From Treponema sp. (GTDB lineage: Bacteria > Spirochaetota > Spirochaetia > Treponematales > Breznakiellaceae): DNA of 56,254 nt. Under the pieces are notes generated by a model, which was not told where the DNA came from, ran no database searches, and saw only the letters and a list, made by a program, of their open reading frames with translations. The stretch covers positions 1 through 56,254 of the forward strand of contig JAIRUO010000011.1 in the NCBI GenBank assembly GCA_031254385.1. Direction: 5' to 3'. Position numbers and translations under genes: made by a program. This document shows, piece by piece, positions 37,489-46,133 of the stretch (positions are counted from its first letter, which is position 1; each line of letters starts with the position of its first letter).

Positions 37489-40206
37489 TCATGGTTCAAT
37501 GGTTTTCCAGTTAGCTGGTTCAAAAATATTTTCCTTGACATATAGCCAATTATTTTTGTTAATTTTATAAGCATAATTTGTATGGGCATAAGAATCAAAA
37601 TCTTGGTTGGTCGTAATTATAATACCCTGATCTTTATCTGCTATTAATGGCTTATTAGTAAAAGGATTAACCGGATTGTTTATAATATCTTTAAGGATAA
37701 GCAAGGGAGTATCGGCATTAGTCATAAACTCGTTAGATATTTCTAGTTCACCAATTGAATTAAAATCTTTAATCATCAATAAAGCATTATAATAACCTAA
37801 ATTATCACCATTGGGCAAGGTCATATTACTGGCAAAGTTTTCCGGGCCAAGTACTCCAGATTTTCCATGATCAGAAACCAATATTATCCGGGTATTGTCA
37901 TATACTCCGATTGTCTTTAGATATTCAAACCATTTTCCAAGTAGAATGAATGATGCAACAGTCGTATGGAAAAACGATTCATTGGCAAGTGGGCTTGTCC
38001 CAAAATTGGTGACTGACAGAGCTGGTATATAATCGGGAGCTTGAAAGAACGCATTAGTATGAGATAGATGAGAGTAAAGCGCTGTGTATGTATCACCTGT
38101 TTCTACTGTATCGGTAATTTTATCTAGAATTTCCAGAAAAGAATAATCACGAATAACAATGTCAGTTAGTTGTTGGTGTTTACTATTATCAAATCTGAGC
38201 CAAGTTCCTTTTTCATAAATAAATAACCTTAAAAAGAGAGGAGCTGTTTTAAAAAAAGAAAATCGAATAAGATTATTATCAAGGTATTCATTTATATTAA
38301 AAAGATTGAATTCATCATTATTACGAAACCATTGATATGTATATTTTCCAGAAATATTTTCAGCATTAAATTCAGGATGGTCAAGAAACATCTCAAGATT
38401 TGACCGTTTGTAATTTTCAAAAGGAGGATCAGTCACCCTAATCGAATAACCAGCTTCATAAAGAATAGTGGGTAGCAAAAGATACGCTTCTTTTTGTTTA
38501 TCAAATAATGGTATTTTGTCGCGGTTATTGATGGAAAGAGGAGAATATTCATATCCGCCGTAGATAGGTGTTCCTCCTATTAAAGTATGGTTTGAGAATG
38601 AAACACAATTGGGATACCAATAAAATCCGTTCATTATAGAGTACAGTTCTGGTTTTTCTTCAAAAATAAATGGGACATAAGATCCAATTACTCTATCAAG
38701 CATTATTAACAAAATATTTTTTCCAGTTTTTGAAAATGTATATTGAGGTACGAGGGAATCAGAGTTCTCGTTTCCTTCTTCCATATTTTGCATATTGTTT
38801 GAAAAATAAACAAAATCATCATGAATTTTTATTATATTGGTAATACCATATCCCAGAAGAGCAACAAGGGTTATAATTTGCAATGGAAAAATTATCTTTA
38901 CTCTGTTTAAATAAAACAAAATTGATATTAACAGTAATACCATGCACAAAACAATAGTATTTATTATATATATTCCTGGAATAAGCGAAAAATTTTTAGG
39001 ATTTGAAAATTCCATAGTGATAGTAAAGAAACCGTTATTTACAGTAAAGAGAAACACATTAATAAGAGCTATTCCAGTTAGTATTACAAATACACAGGTT
39101 AATAGACGACGTATCTTTATGGAAAATAGGAAATAAATAATTAATGGCCAAAACAGAAAAATACCTACTCCCTGTTTTAGCGTAGTAAAAATAAATGGGA
39201 AAGGTGTAGTTCTGGAACCTATATATGAAAATTCTTCAACAGAGGATGCAATTAGAGAAGAGGGAATTACAAATGCATGTAAAGAAAAAAGGATAGTACA
39301 GGAAAGTAAAAAGAGAGGGAAATGATCAAAAAGCCCGATGTTTATAGTGTTGTCTTTATGGGATTTAAATAAACCAAAATGAACAAATAATTTTTTTATA
39401 AGAGGAATGGTCAGTATAGATGAAAAAAGTAAGACTACCAAGAGTCGTTTAGAAAGCATTCCCGCTTTTAAAAAGAGTAAATATATATCGAATAATATTA
39501 CTAATAGAAAAACAGAAATGAGAATAATAGTTTTTTTATGTTTAGATTTTTGCAAAATATTTTTGAAGAGAGAAAATATGTTGTTCATAGTCCAGTAGAG
39601 GACAAGTCCTGCAGGACTATTACATAACAATACAAGAAAAATTAAAGACATACCGTAAAGTTGTACTTTATCTCTTGTGCTTAAATTCCTTGAGTAAACA
39701 GCACATGAGAGAATATTTATGGCGGTCATAAGGACAGGCAATAAATTAAATTGGTAGAGCCCTATAGATATAAGTTGATCGCTTTTGCTTAGATCCCTAA
39801 TAAATAAAAATGATTCACCATCCAATATATCAGAGTGAGAAAGATATAAATAGGCTGCAACAAAGAAAGGAATCTGAATTAAAAGGCTAAAAGTACTCTG
39901 CAAGGCATAAATCGGATGATAATGATTCTGCCTGTAGAACGTGGAGAGTATCATGTATTGTTCGTCGCCCTTAAAGACTGATTTTATTTTATTTATTTTA
40001 AGTTTTAGTCGGTTTTGAAGACTTCGTTCTTTTTCTTGAAATTTTTCTGCTGCAAAGTAAAGCGGTAGAGTAAAGATGCTAACGGCAATGCTCACACCCA
40101 GAAGGGAAATACCCTGGCTACGAAAAGTACGGTATACAAAAACATGACATAGTTCAATGAGTTGAATAAGCGGATAAATTATGATAGTATACAATAGTTC
40201 GATCAC
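37489..40206 (-). CDS. YidC/Oxa1-like domain fused to alkaline-phosphatase-superfamily transferase (copy 2)
   Basis: 905 residues with the same plan as copies 1 and 3. The YidC-like domain (1-220) has NHYHPIYAL, LIQIPFFVAAYL, FIRDLS and SPAGLVLYWTMNN. The groove position is S43 instead of arginine. Further membrane segments span about 225-455. The periplasmic domain has D504 (IMLDR), T541 (NHTLIGGTP), GGYEY, and D779-H780 (VSDHG). It ends inside the same transcript as the HddC-GmhB gene, overlapping by four bases. The loop around the nucleophile and the region after it differ most between copies, which suggests different acceptors. Not seen as a named family. Confidence 0.85.
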   Translation of the reverse strand: MIELLYTIIIYPLIQLIELCHVFVYRTFRSQGISLLGVSIAVSIFTLPLYFAAEKFQEKERSLQNRLKLKINKIKSVFKGDEQYMILSTFYRQNHYHPIYALQSTFSLLIQIPFFVAAYLYLSHSDILDGESFLFIRDLSKSDQLISIGLYQFNLLPVLMTAINILSCAVYSRNLSTRDKVQLYGMSLIFLVLLCNSPAGLVLYWTMNNIFSLFKNILQKSKHKKTIILISVFLLVILFDIYLLFLKAGMLSKRLLVVLLFSSILTIPLIKKLFVHFGLFKSHKDNTINIGLFDHFPLFLLSCTILFSLHAFVIPSSLIASSVEEFSYIGSRTTPFPFIFTTLKQGVGIFLFWPLIIYFLFSIKIRRLLTCVFVILTGIALINVFLFTVNNGFFTITMEFSNPKNFSLIPGIYIINTIVLCMVLLLISILFYLNRVKIIFPLQIITLVALLGYGITNIIKIHDDFVYFSNNMQNMEEGNENSDSLVPQYTFSKTGKNILLIMLDRVIGSYVPFIFEEKPELYSIMNGFYWYPNCVSFSNHTLIGGTPIYGGYEYSPLSINNRDKIPLFDKQKEAYLLLPTILYEAGYSIRVTDPPFENYKRSNLEMFLDHPEFNAENISGKYTYQWFRNNDEFNLFNINEYLDNNLIRFSFFKTAPLFLRLFIYEKGTWLRFDNSKHQQLTDIVIRDYSFLEILDKITDTVETGDTYTALYSHLSHTNAFFQAPDYIPALSVTNFGTSPLANESFFHTTVASFILLGKWFEYLKTIGVYDNTRIILVSDHGKSGVLGPENFASNMTLPNGDNLGYYNALLMIKDFNSIGELEISNEFMTNADTPLLILKDIINNPVNPFTNKPLIADKDQGIIITTNQDFDSYAHTNYAYKINKNNWLYVKENIFEPANWKTIEP

Positions 40207-41519
40207 ATAAGCTCCTTTTTATATAGATATTGATTTACAAAACAGGCAAGATTTATAAATTGAAGTACATTTGTCCCAATCTCTGTGTGTAAATTTTCAT
40301 TCGATTTTTCAGTCAAAAATACTGGGATACAGCCGGCAGCAATTCCAGCTTTAATATCACGCATGTCGTCTCCCACCATATACGATTTTGACAGATCAAT
40401 ATTGTATTTTTTTGCTGCCTGTAAAATCATGCCCGGCTTGGGCTTTCGGCAATCACATTCGATCTTGTATTCAGGCAACTCGCCGGGAAAGCCTTTGTCA
40501 GGGTGGTGTGGGCAGTAAAAAAGATCATCTATATAGGCCCCCTGTTTACCCAGTTCAGTTTCCATTTTATTATGAATTAGGCTGAGCGTTTGGAAATCAA
40601 CTTCGCCGCGGGCAATAATCGGCTGGTTGGTGATTACTATTGCCAGGTATCCAAGGCTGTTGATTTTTTTTATTGCCTCCGCTACACCGTCGATCAACTC
40701 AAAATCTTCTGGCCGTGTTATAAACTTATTAATAATGAATGTATTGATTGTGCCGTCACGATCAAGAAAAACAGCCTTTTGCCTTATTGTCAGGTTTTTA
40801 TCGCTCACAATGGCGTTCTCAATATCGGCTGTAACCTGGGCATAACGTTCCGGCGTACCCATGTCTTTTATGTATTCTGGAGTTGGATAGGCAAAAGTCC
40901 GGCCTAAAGAAATCGAAGGTTTGAGCATATCCCGATCAAGGTCGATTTTTTCTTTAGGCTGTGGGCAGTTTCTTAGGAATTCAGAAGACAGGATATGAAT
41001 TCCGGCATTCACCTGGTTTTTGTAATAGAGTCTTTCGTCTTCTTTATTTAACCATCCTAAAACCTGATTATCTGTGTTAGCTATAATTAGCGCGCTGTCA
41101 AAAGGGTGGCCGTTTGGATGCACCGCAATTGTGGCCCATGCTTTTTTTTCCTTATGGAAGGCGATCATGCGGGAAAAATCAATATCAAAAATTACGTCCC
41201 CGTTAAGTAAAATAAAATCACCGGATAAACCGTTGATCTTGTAAAGCGCCCCGGCAGTTCCCAGTGGCTCGGTCTCGGTAAAGTAAGTAATAGTACACCC
41301 AAATCGGCTGCCATCGCCAAAATAGTCTTTTATTTGCTGGCCAAGGTGCCCAACGCAGATTATTATATCAGTAAAGCCGTTTTTTTTTAAAACCTCAATC
41401 TGGTGTTCAAGAATCGGCTTACCGCAGATAGGGATCATTGGTTTAGGAATGTTACTGTCAAGCGATGCGACACGGGTTCCTTTTCCGCCAGCCATAATTA
41501 CTGTTAATATTTGATCCAT
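40203..41519 (-). CDS. HddC-type guanylyltransferase fused to GmhB-type heptose phosphatase
   Basis: 438 residues. Residues 1-235 are a sugar-1-phosphate nucleotidyltransferase (VIMAGGKGTRV, IPKPMIPI, LLNGDVIFDID). Residues 248-430 are a HAD phosphatase of the GmhB type: FLDRDGT (D253, D255) and the zinc-loop motif CPHHP with CDCRKPKPG. Together these match the last steps of the GDP-D-glycero-D-manno-heptose route. Other enzymes of that route (GmhA, HddA) are absent from the window. The sugar identity is inferred from the phosphatase. No clear ribosome site precedes the ATG. Confidence 0.85.
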   Translation of the reverse strand: MDQILTVIMAGGKGTRVASLDSNIPKPMIPICGKPILEHQIEVLKKNGFTDIIICVGHLGQQIKDYFGDGSRFGCTITYFTETEPLGTAGALYKINGLSGDFILLNGDVIFDIDFSRMIAFHKEKKAWATIAVHPNGHPFDSALIIANTDNQVLGWLNKEDERLYYKNQVNAGIHILSSEFLRNCPQPKEKIDLDRDMLKPSISLGRTFAYPTPEYIKDMGTPERYAQVTADIENAIVSDKNLTIRQKAVFLDRDGTINTFIINKFITRPEDFELIDGVAEAIKKINSLGYLAIVITNQPIIARGEVDFQTLSLIHNKMETELGKQGAYIDDLFYCPHHPDKGFPGELPEYKIECDCRKPKPGMILQAAKKYNIDLSKSYMVGDDMRDIKAGIAAGCIPVFLTEKSNENLHTEIGTNVLQFINLACFVNQYLYKKELM

Positions 41520-41550
41520 GATTGTTAAAATGCGCTTAGATTAAAATCAA

Positions 41551-44238
41551 TTATTCTTCAACACGGGACCAATTTTTTTCTTCGAATATACCGCCGTGGA
41601 CATAATAATCCCAACGTGGATTGAGTGATATTTGGGTCTGCAAAGGGTCTCCTAAATGTACCGATCCCGATACGGCTATATAGAGAGGCTTTTCTTTATT
41701 TTTGGTTGAAATTGGGTTCCCTGTAAATGGATTTACGAGATTTTCAATTAGGCCAGTTAAAGATAAAAAAGGAACATCCGCATTGGTCATAAAAGTCATA
41801 TCGGTTTTTATTTCGCCTGAAGCATTAAAATCTTTTACCAATAGAATTGGGTGGAGGTTATCAAAATTGGATGGCATTGACGGGGGAGCTTTTGTAACAT
41901 AGCTTATCTGGGAACCATGATCTGAAACAAGGATAATACGGGTATTGTCATAAACTCCATGTGATCTCAAAAAATTGAACCAGTCCCCCAAGCGCTTATA
42001 GGCCGCAATATTAATGTGATATTCTGTCTCTTTGTTGTATGGTCCCGAAAAATAACTTGTGACACTCAAGGTAGGAAAATAATCCGGTTCCTGAAGAAAA
42101 GCCCCATGATGGGTTGTATTGTTTACCATTAAAAGGAAGGTATTTTCATCATTGTCGAGAATTTCGCCAAGTCGGGGAAGATAATCCAAAACCGCATAGC
42201 TGTCTATAAAAACAGTGAGTTTCTGTCCCGGTATGGAAGAACACCAGTCACCGTATTGATAAAGCCCCCGGCGAGTCACCAAAGGAGTGATTCTAAACAA
42301 CCCATACCAAAAAATATTTCGTTTTAATATGGCACTTATTGACGGAAGATTAAGGTTGTGTTCATCAAGCCATATCTTTGTATATGTGCCGCCAGTTTGA
42401 TATACTTGTACCCCTGTATAGCCTTCATAAATCGAAAAGTCAATTATATTGGAATAATTGGGGTTAGGCGGATCGGTAACAGTAACAGAATAACCAGCTT
42501 CAGAAAAAAGTTTGGGAAGGAGGAGTAGAGCCTCATTTTGTTTTGTTCGTAAGGGGATTTCAACACGCTTGTTGATTTCTTCCGGAGTGTATTCATAACC
42601 GCCAAAAATCGGCGGTGCCCCAACCAAGGTATACCCGTTAAACGAAACCGTGTTAGGGTAATAGGTAAATCCTGAAAATATTTCTTTTAATTCAGGGCTT
42701 TCTTCCAAAATATAAGGAAAAAAAGAACTTGATGCGCGGTCAAGCATTATAATTACCGTATTTTTTCCCTTTTTTGAAAGAGAAAAGATCGGTTCAGTTG
42801 AAACTTTTTCTGCCTGAAGGTTACTATGAGAAGGCGGGAGTTTAGCAAAATCATTGCTAATAGTAAAAATATTAACTGAGGACATGCCAACAAGAGCGGC
42901 AATACAAATAGACAGTACAGGTACTATGATTTTATAAAAACGAAAATATAGTAAAATCAGAACGATAATGGCACTTATACCAAGACTTATGATGTTGTTG
43001 ATTATCGTATCAAAAGAATGTCCCACCCCATTGGAAAGCTCCATATTAATTGAAATAAGTCCATAATCTCCGGAAAAAGCAAAAGTATTTAAAACTGCAC
43101 CGGTACAAAGAAGAACACCAAGGCCAGCTAATATGTATTTTGTTTTTGATGAAAAAAGAAAGAATAACGCAAGAGGCCAAACTATAAAGAACCCAATACT
43201 TTGAGTAAAAGTATTAAAAATAAAAAAATTAGGAGTTGTATAATTATCTATAAAAGAAAATTCTACAGGCGATGAAACTATCAGAATGGAAGGTATATAA
43301 AGACCGACTAGTAAAGAGAGAACAAGGAACGAAAGGAGAAAGAGAGGGAAAATCTTCCTTTTATCTGGAGCATCGAAAATTTTAAGTTTAGGAGGGATTT
43401 TTATTTTTGATACTAAACGTATAAGCCAGGGCGTTAATGCCGCAAGGCTGGCAGCAAAGGCTATGAAAAAACGTTGTCCAGAATCGCCTTTATGTAAAGC
43501 GAGTATATAATAGACAAGGAATAAACATAAACTTGAAAACACAGCAAAAAGAGCAGAGTTTTTATGCTTAAATTGAATTTTATAATAAACATTTTTAACA
43601 AGAGAAAAAATATTATTCATTGTCCAGTAAATGACAAGAGCAGAGGGAGAATTATAAAGAAGGACAAGAAAAAAGAGTGCAATAACAATAATTTGCAGCT
43701 TGTCTTTTAAGAGAAAACCGCGTGAATAAACTGCCCCTGAAGTAAGATTAAGAAGGGTCATAAAAATGGGAAGGAAGTTGACTTTTACATTTCCTAAATG
43801 AATTAAGCCATCGGGTAGCCCAAGATCGCTAATAAAAAAGAATTGGGCTCCCTGAAGGGCCTCAAGGTTTGAGAGGTAAGCGTAAGCAGCAATAAAAAAA
43901 GGAACTTGAATCAATAGACCAAAACTACTTCGCAAAGCATATATCGGGTGATAATGATTCTGTTGGTAATAAACAGAAGTGGTCATGTATCTTGAATCAC
44001 CTGTGAACGCCGCTCGGATTCTATCCAATTTAGGTTTCATTCTTTTCTGTAAATTCCGCTCGGTTTCCTGCCATTTTTCCGCAACATTATAAAGCGGAAG
44101 ACAAAGTACGCTAACCACAATGCTGACAAAAATAAGAGATAACCCTGTTTCTTTGAATACTTTAAGGGAAAAAACAAAGCTGAATTCAATAATTTGGGTC
44201 AGAGGAAAAATTATTAGGTTATACAATAAGTTCAACAT
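41551..44238 (-). CDS. YidC/Oxa1-like domain fused to alkaline-phosphatase-superfamily transferase (copy 3)
   Basis: 895 residues. The YidC-like region (1-220) includes NHYHPIYAL, LIQVPFFIAAYA, FISDLG and SPSALVIYWTMNN, with S43 at the usual groove arginine. Membrane segments continue to about 455. The catalytic-like region has D500 (IMLDR), T537 (GYTLVGAPP), FGGYEY, and D773-H774 (VSDHG). A histidine-containing helix (YHINIAAYKRLGDWF, around 740-753) precedes the DH pair, as in LtaS/EptA-type enzymes. It is the first of the three copies in transcription order and sits six nt after the lipase-like gene. Substrate unknown. Confidence 0.85.
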   Translation of the reverse strand: MLNLLYNLIIFPLTQIIEFSFVFSLKVFKETGLSLIFVSIVVSVLCLPLYNVAEKWQETERNLQKRMKPKLDRIRAAFTGDSRYMTTSVYYQQNHYHPIYALRSSFGLLIQVPFFIAAYAYLSNLEALQGAQFFFISDLGLPDGLIHLGNVKVNFLPIFMTLLNLTSGAVYSRGFLLKDKLQIIVIALFFLVLLYNSPSALVIYWTMNNIFSLVKNVYYKIQFKHKNSALFAVFSSLCLFLVYYILALHKGDSGQRFFIAFAASLAALTPWLIRLVSKIKIPPKLKIFDAPDKRKIFPLFLLSFLVLSLLVGLYIPSILIVSSPVEFSFIDNYTTPNFFIFNTFTQSIGFFIVWPLALFFLFSSKTKYILAGLGVLLCTGAVLNTFAFSGDYGLISINMELSNGVGHSFDTIINNIISLGISAIIVLILLYFRFYKIIVPVLSICIAALVGMSSVNIFTISNDFAKLPPSHSNLQAEKVSTEPIFSLSKKGKNTVIIMLDRASSSFFPYILEESPELKEIFSGFTYYPNTVSFNGYTLVGAPPIFGGYEYTPEEINKRVEIPLRTKQNEALLLLPKLFSEAGYSVTVTDPPNPNYSNIIDFSIYEGYTGVQVYQTGGTYTKIWLDEHNLNLPSISAILKRNIFWYGLFRITPLVTRRGLYQYGDWCSSIPGQKLTVFIDSYAVLDYLPRLGEILDNDENTFLLMVNNTTHHGAFLQEPDYFPTLSVTSYFSGPYNKETEYHINIAAYKRLGDWFNFLRSHGVYDNTRIILVSDHGSQISYVTKAPPSMPSNFDNLHPILLVKDFNASGEIKTDMTFMTNADVPFLSLTGLIENLVNPFTGNPISTKNKEKPLYIAVSGSVHLGDPLQTQISLNPRWDYYVHGGIFEEKNWSRVEE

Positions 44239-44244
44239 AAATTT

Positions 44245-45144
44245 TTAAAATCCCATTTCGCTTAATTTGTTTACTATATTTATATAAATATCCGGTATAT
44301 TAATTCCAGAAATATTTTTCTTTTTATAGTCAATAATATCCGCATGGGATATTCCGCCTTCAATTTTTATAATATTATCTCCCCACCTTGCCGACCATTC
44401 GCTGACTAATCCGTCATTATCCCCACGTATTCCTTTTATATACCAGTAACTGCTAGTAAACATCAGATCGTCAAAAGGATTGTTCATTGTTGTGTACATA
44501 CTTTGATAATATACGTTATGATCCATTCCTATTTTTTCGTTAAATTCTTTCATGTTTTCTGTCGTTAATTGGTAATTTAAACTATACGGATCAGGATTTG
44601 TATCTCCAAAGAATTTGCCAAAGACTATTAGTGTTCTCCTTACCATGCTGGAATGGACTATACCTTGCTTATATATTAAATCCGCTATTTCTGCGCCATG
44701 ATGCGGTGTTGAAATTGTAGTCAAACTTGCCACCTTATTTCCATAATTGTACTTCCAGATAAGATAACGTGAATCAATACCTCCTTTAGAATGTGCTATT
44801 ATATTTACTTTTTCACTGTTTGTTTCTTCCAATACTTTATCAATAGTTGTTTTTAGTATTTCCGCATTTGAATCATAATCGCCCCATGAGTCAGTATTTC
44901 CCAAAAATACTTTTACCCCTTTCATTTTTAATGTATCAGGAATTCTGCCCCAATAATCTATTAAACCGCCTCTATCATGCGCGGCGATACCATGTACCAA
45001 TATAACAGGATATTTTGGTGGGGCAATTATATCTGCCATTGTATTGTTACCAACAGAATCAGGGACTACAGTCCCGCATGAAAAAAGCAGTATTACTAGA
45101 AAAGCCGACAAGATGCAAAGGAATGGTCTTATGTATTTTAACAC
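44245..45144 (-). CDS. Lipase-like alpha/beta-hydrolase lipoprotein
   Basis: 299 residues from a GTG start. The lipobox is FSC with C23 as the lipid site. The alpha/beta-hydrolase fold shows VILVHGIAAHDRGG (oxyanion region) and the nucleophile elbow AHSKGG (S119), as in triacylglycerol lipases and acyl esterases. It probably works in the periplasm or outer membrane, for example to remove acyl or acetyl groups from the glycan or from a lipid carrier. Substrate unknown. A candidate promoter is present just upstream and the ribosome site is weak. Confidence 0.82.
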   Translation of the reverse strand: MLKYIRPFLCILSAFLVILLFSCGTVVPDSVGNNTMADIIAPPKYPVILVHGIAAHDRGGLIDYWGRIPDTLKMKGVKVFLGNTDSWGDYDSNAEILKTTIDKVLEETNSEKVNIIAHSKGGIDSRYLIWKYNYGNKVASLTTISTPHHGAEIADLIYKQGIVHSSMVRRTLIVFGKFFGDTNPDPYSLNYQLTTENMKEFNEKIGMDHNVYYQSMYTTMNNPFDDLMFTSSYWYIKGIRGDNDGLVSEWSARWGDNIIKIEGGISHADIIDYKKKNISGINIPDIYINIVNKLSEMGF

Positions 45145-45150
45145 TATATA

Positions 45151-46113
45151 TCAGTATAGCCAATTTTTTATTTGAAGTAAAGCGGCGGCGGCTAATTTTG
45201 CCAGTGAATAAAGCTTAGTTTCTGCAAGAGCAAGTAGAAAGTATTTGTAAAAGTCAGACTGTTTTCGATAATACGGAGTGAAAGAGAGTGGATACAGTTC
45301 TTGATACTCTTTTTTTGAAAATACATTGCTACTTAGCATTTCATATTTATCGATAAAGGGAAAGAAATTATGTTTTTCAAGGACATTCTTATTATATTTG
45401 TTAAGGAGGAACACAATTTTGTCTAAGAATCTAACACGTTCAATAAATCTTTGTTTTTTATCTTTACGTGTAAAAGAATTATGATTATAAGTATGATGAT
45501 AATACGCTTTAGCCAGATAAGCCACTTTAGGGTTATTAAGCAGCAATTCTAAAATAAACAAAGTATCTTCGCCGTAATTTATTCCTTCAATAAATCTAAT
45601 ATCATTTTTGGTGTAGAAGCTTCTGTTTATAGCAACATTCCAGAGGCAACTAAGCAATTTTCTTTCAAGCACCAGATGTGTAATAGTTTCTGTATCAAGA
45701 GCAGAAGGCTTTTGACTAATGGTACGTTTATTCCCGGCAACAGTTTCCTTGAAGAAATCCATTAAGATAAGGTCAGCTTTTTCATTTTTTAGGTAATTAA
45801 TAAAATCATCAATGAAGTTTGGTTCTATCCAATCATCACTATCAACAAAATAAATATAATCGCCAGATGCATTGTTTAAGCCATATTGCCGTGTCCTGCT
45901 TATCCCTTCGTTTTCTTTATGACACACCCTAATGCGTGAATCTTTTTTGGCATATTCATCGCAAATTGCGGGACAGTTATCAGTTGATCCATCGTCAATA
46001 AGCAGTAATTCAAAATCACTAGAAGTCTGGGAAAGAACACTGTCAAGACAACGGGGGAGATTTTTATTATCGTTATATACAGGGATAATGATAGAAAAGA
46101 AATGGGCTGGCAT
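45151..46113 (-). CDS. GT2 family glycosyltransferase
   Basis: 320 residues. GT-A fold with FSIIIPVYNDNKNL, SSDFELLLIDDGSTD and the metal-binding DSDDW, typical of GT2 polysaccharide glycosyltransferases. It has a C-terminal basic and helical tail but no clear membrane anchor. The donor sugar cannot be told from the sequence. It begins 20 nt after the SDR gene. Confidence 0.9.
   Translation of the reverse strand: MPAHFFSIIIPVYNDNKNLPRCLDSVLSQTSSDFELLLIDDGSTDNCPAICDEYAKKDSRIRVCHKENEGISRTRQYGLNNASGDYIYFVDSDDWIEPNFIDDFINYLKNEKADLILMDFFKETVAGNKRTISQKPSALDTETITHLVLERKLLSCLWNVAINRSFYTKNDIRFIEGINYGEDTLFILELLLNNPKVAYLAKAYYHHTYNHNSFTRKDKKQRFIERVRFLDKIVFLLNKYNKNVLEKHNFFPFIDKYEMLSSNVFSKKEYQELYPLSFTPYYRKQSDFYKYFLLALAETKLYSLAKLAAAALLQIKNWLY
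45153..45181 (-). promoter_or_regulatory. Candidate promoter before the lipase-like gene
   Basis: Minus strand: TTTACT (-35, 45176-45181), a 17-nt spacer, TATACT (-10, 45153-45158), then eight nt to the GTG start. This could be chance in AT-rich DNA because it overlaps the end of the glycosyltransferase gene. Confidence 0.4.
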
Positions 46114-46133
46114 TTGGTTTTACTTAGTTTTAT

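Noticed and set aside
29393..44238. The YidC-like region as an ordinary YidC insertase
   Set aside because: The fusion to a periplasmic enzyme domain, the missing groove arginine, and three copies in a glycan locus all argue against a general insertase role.
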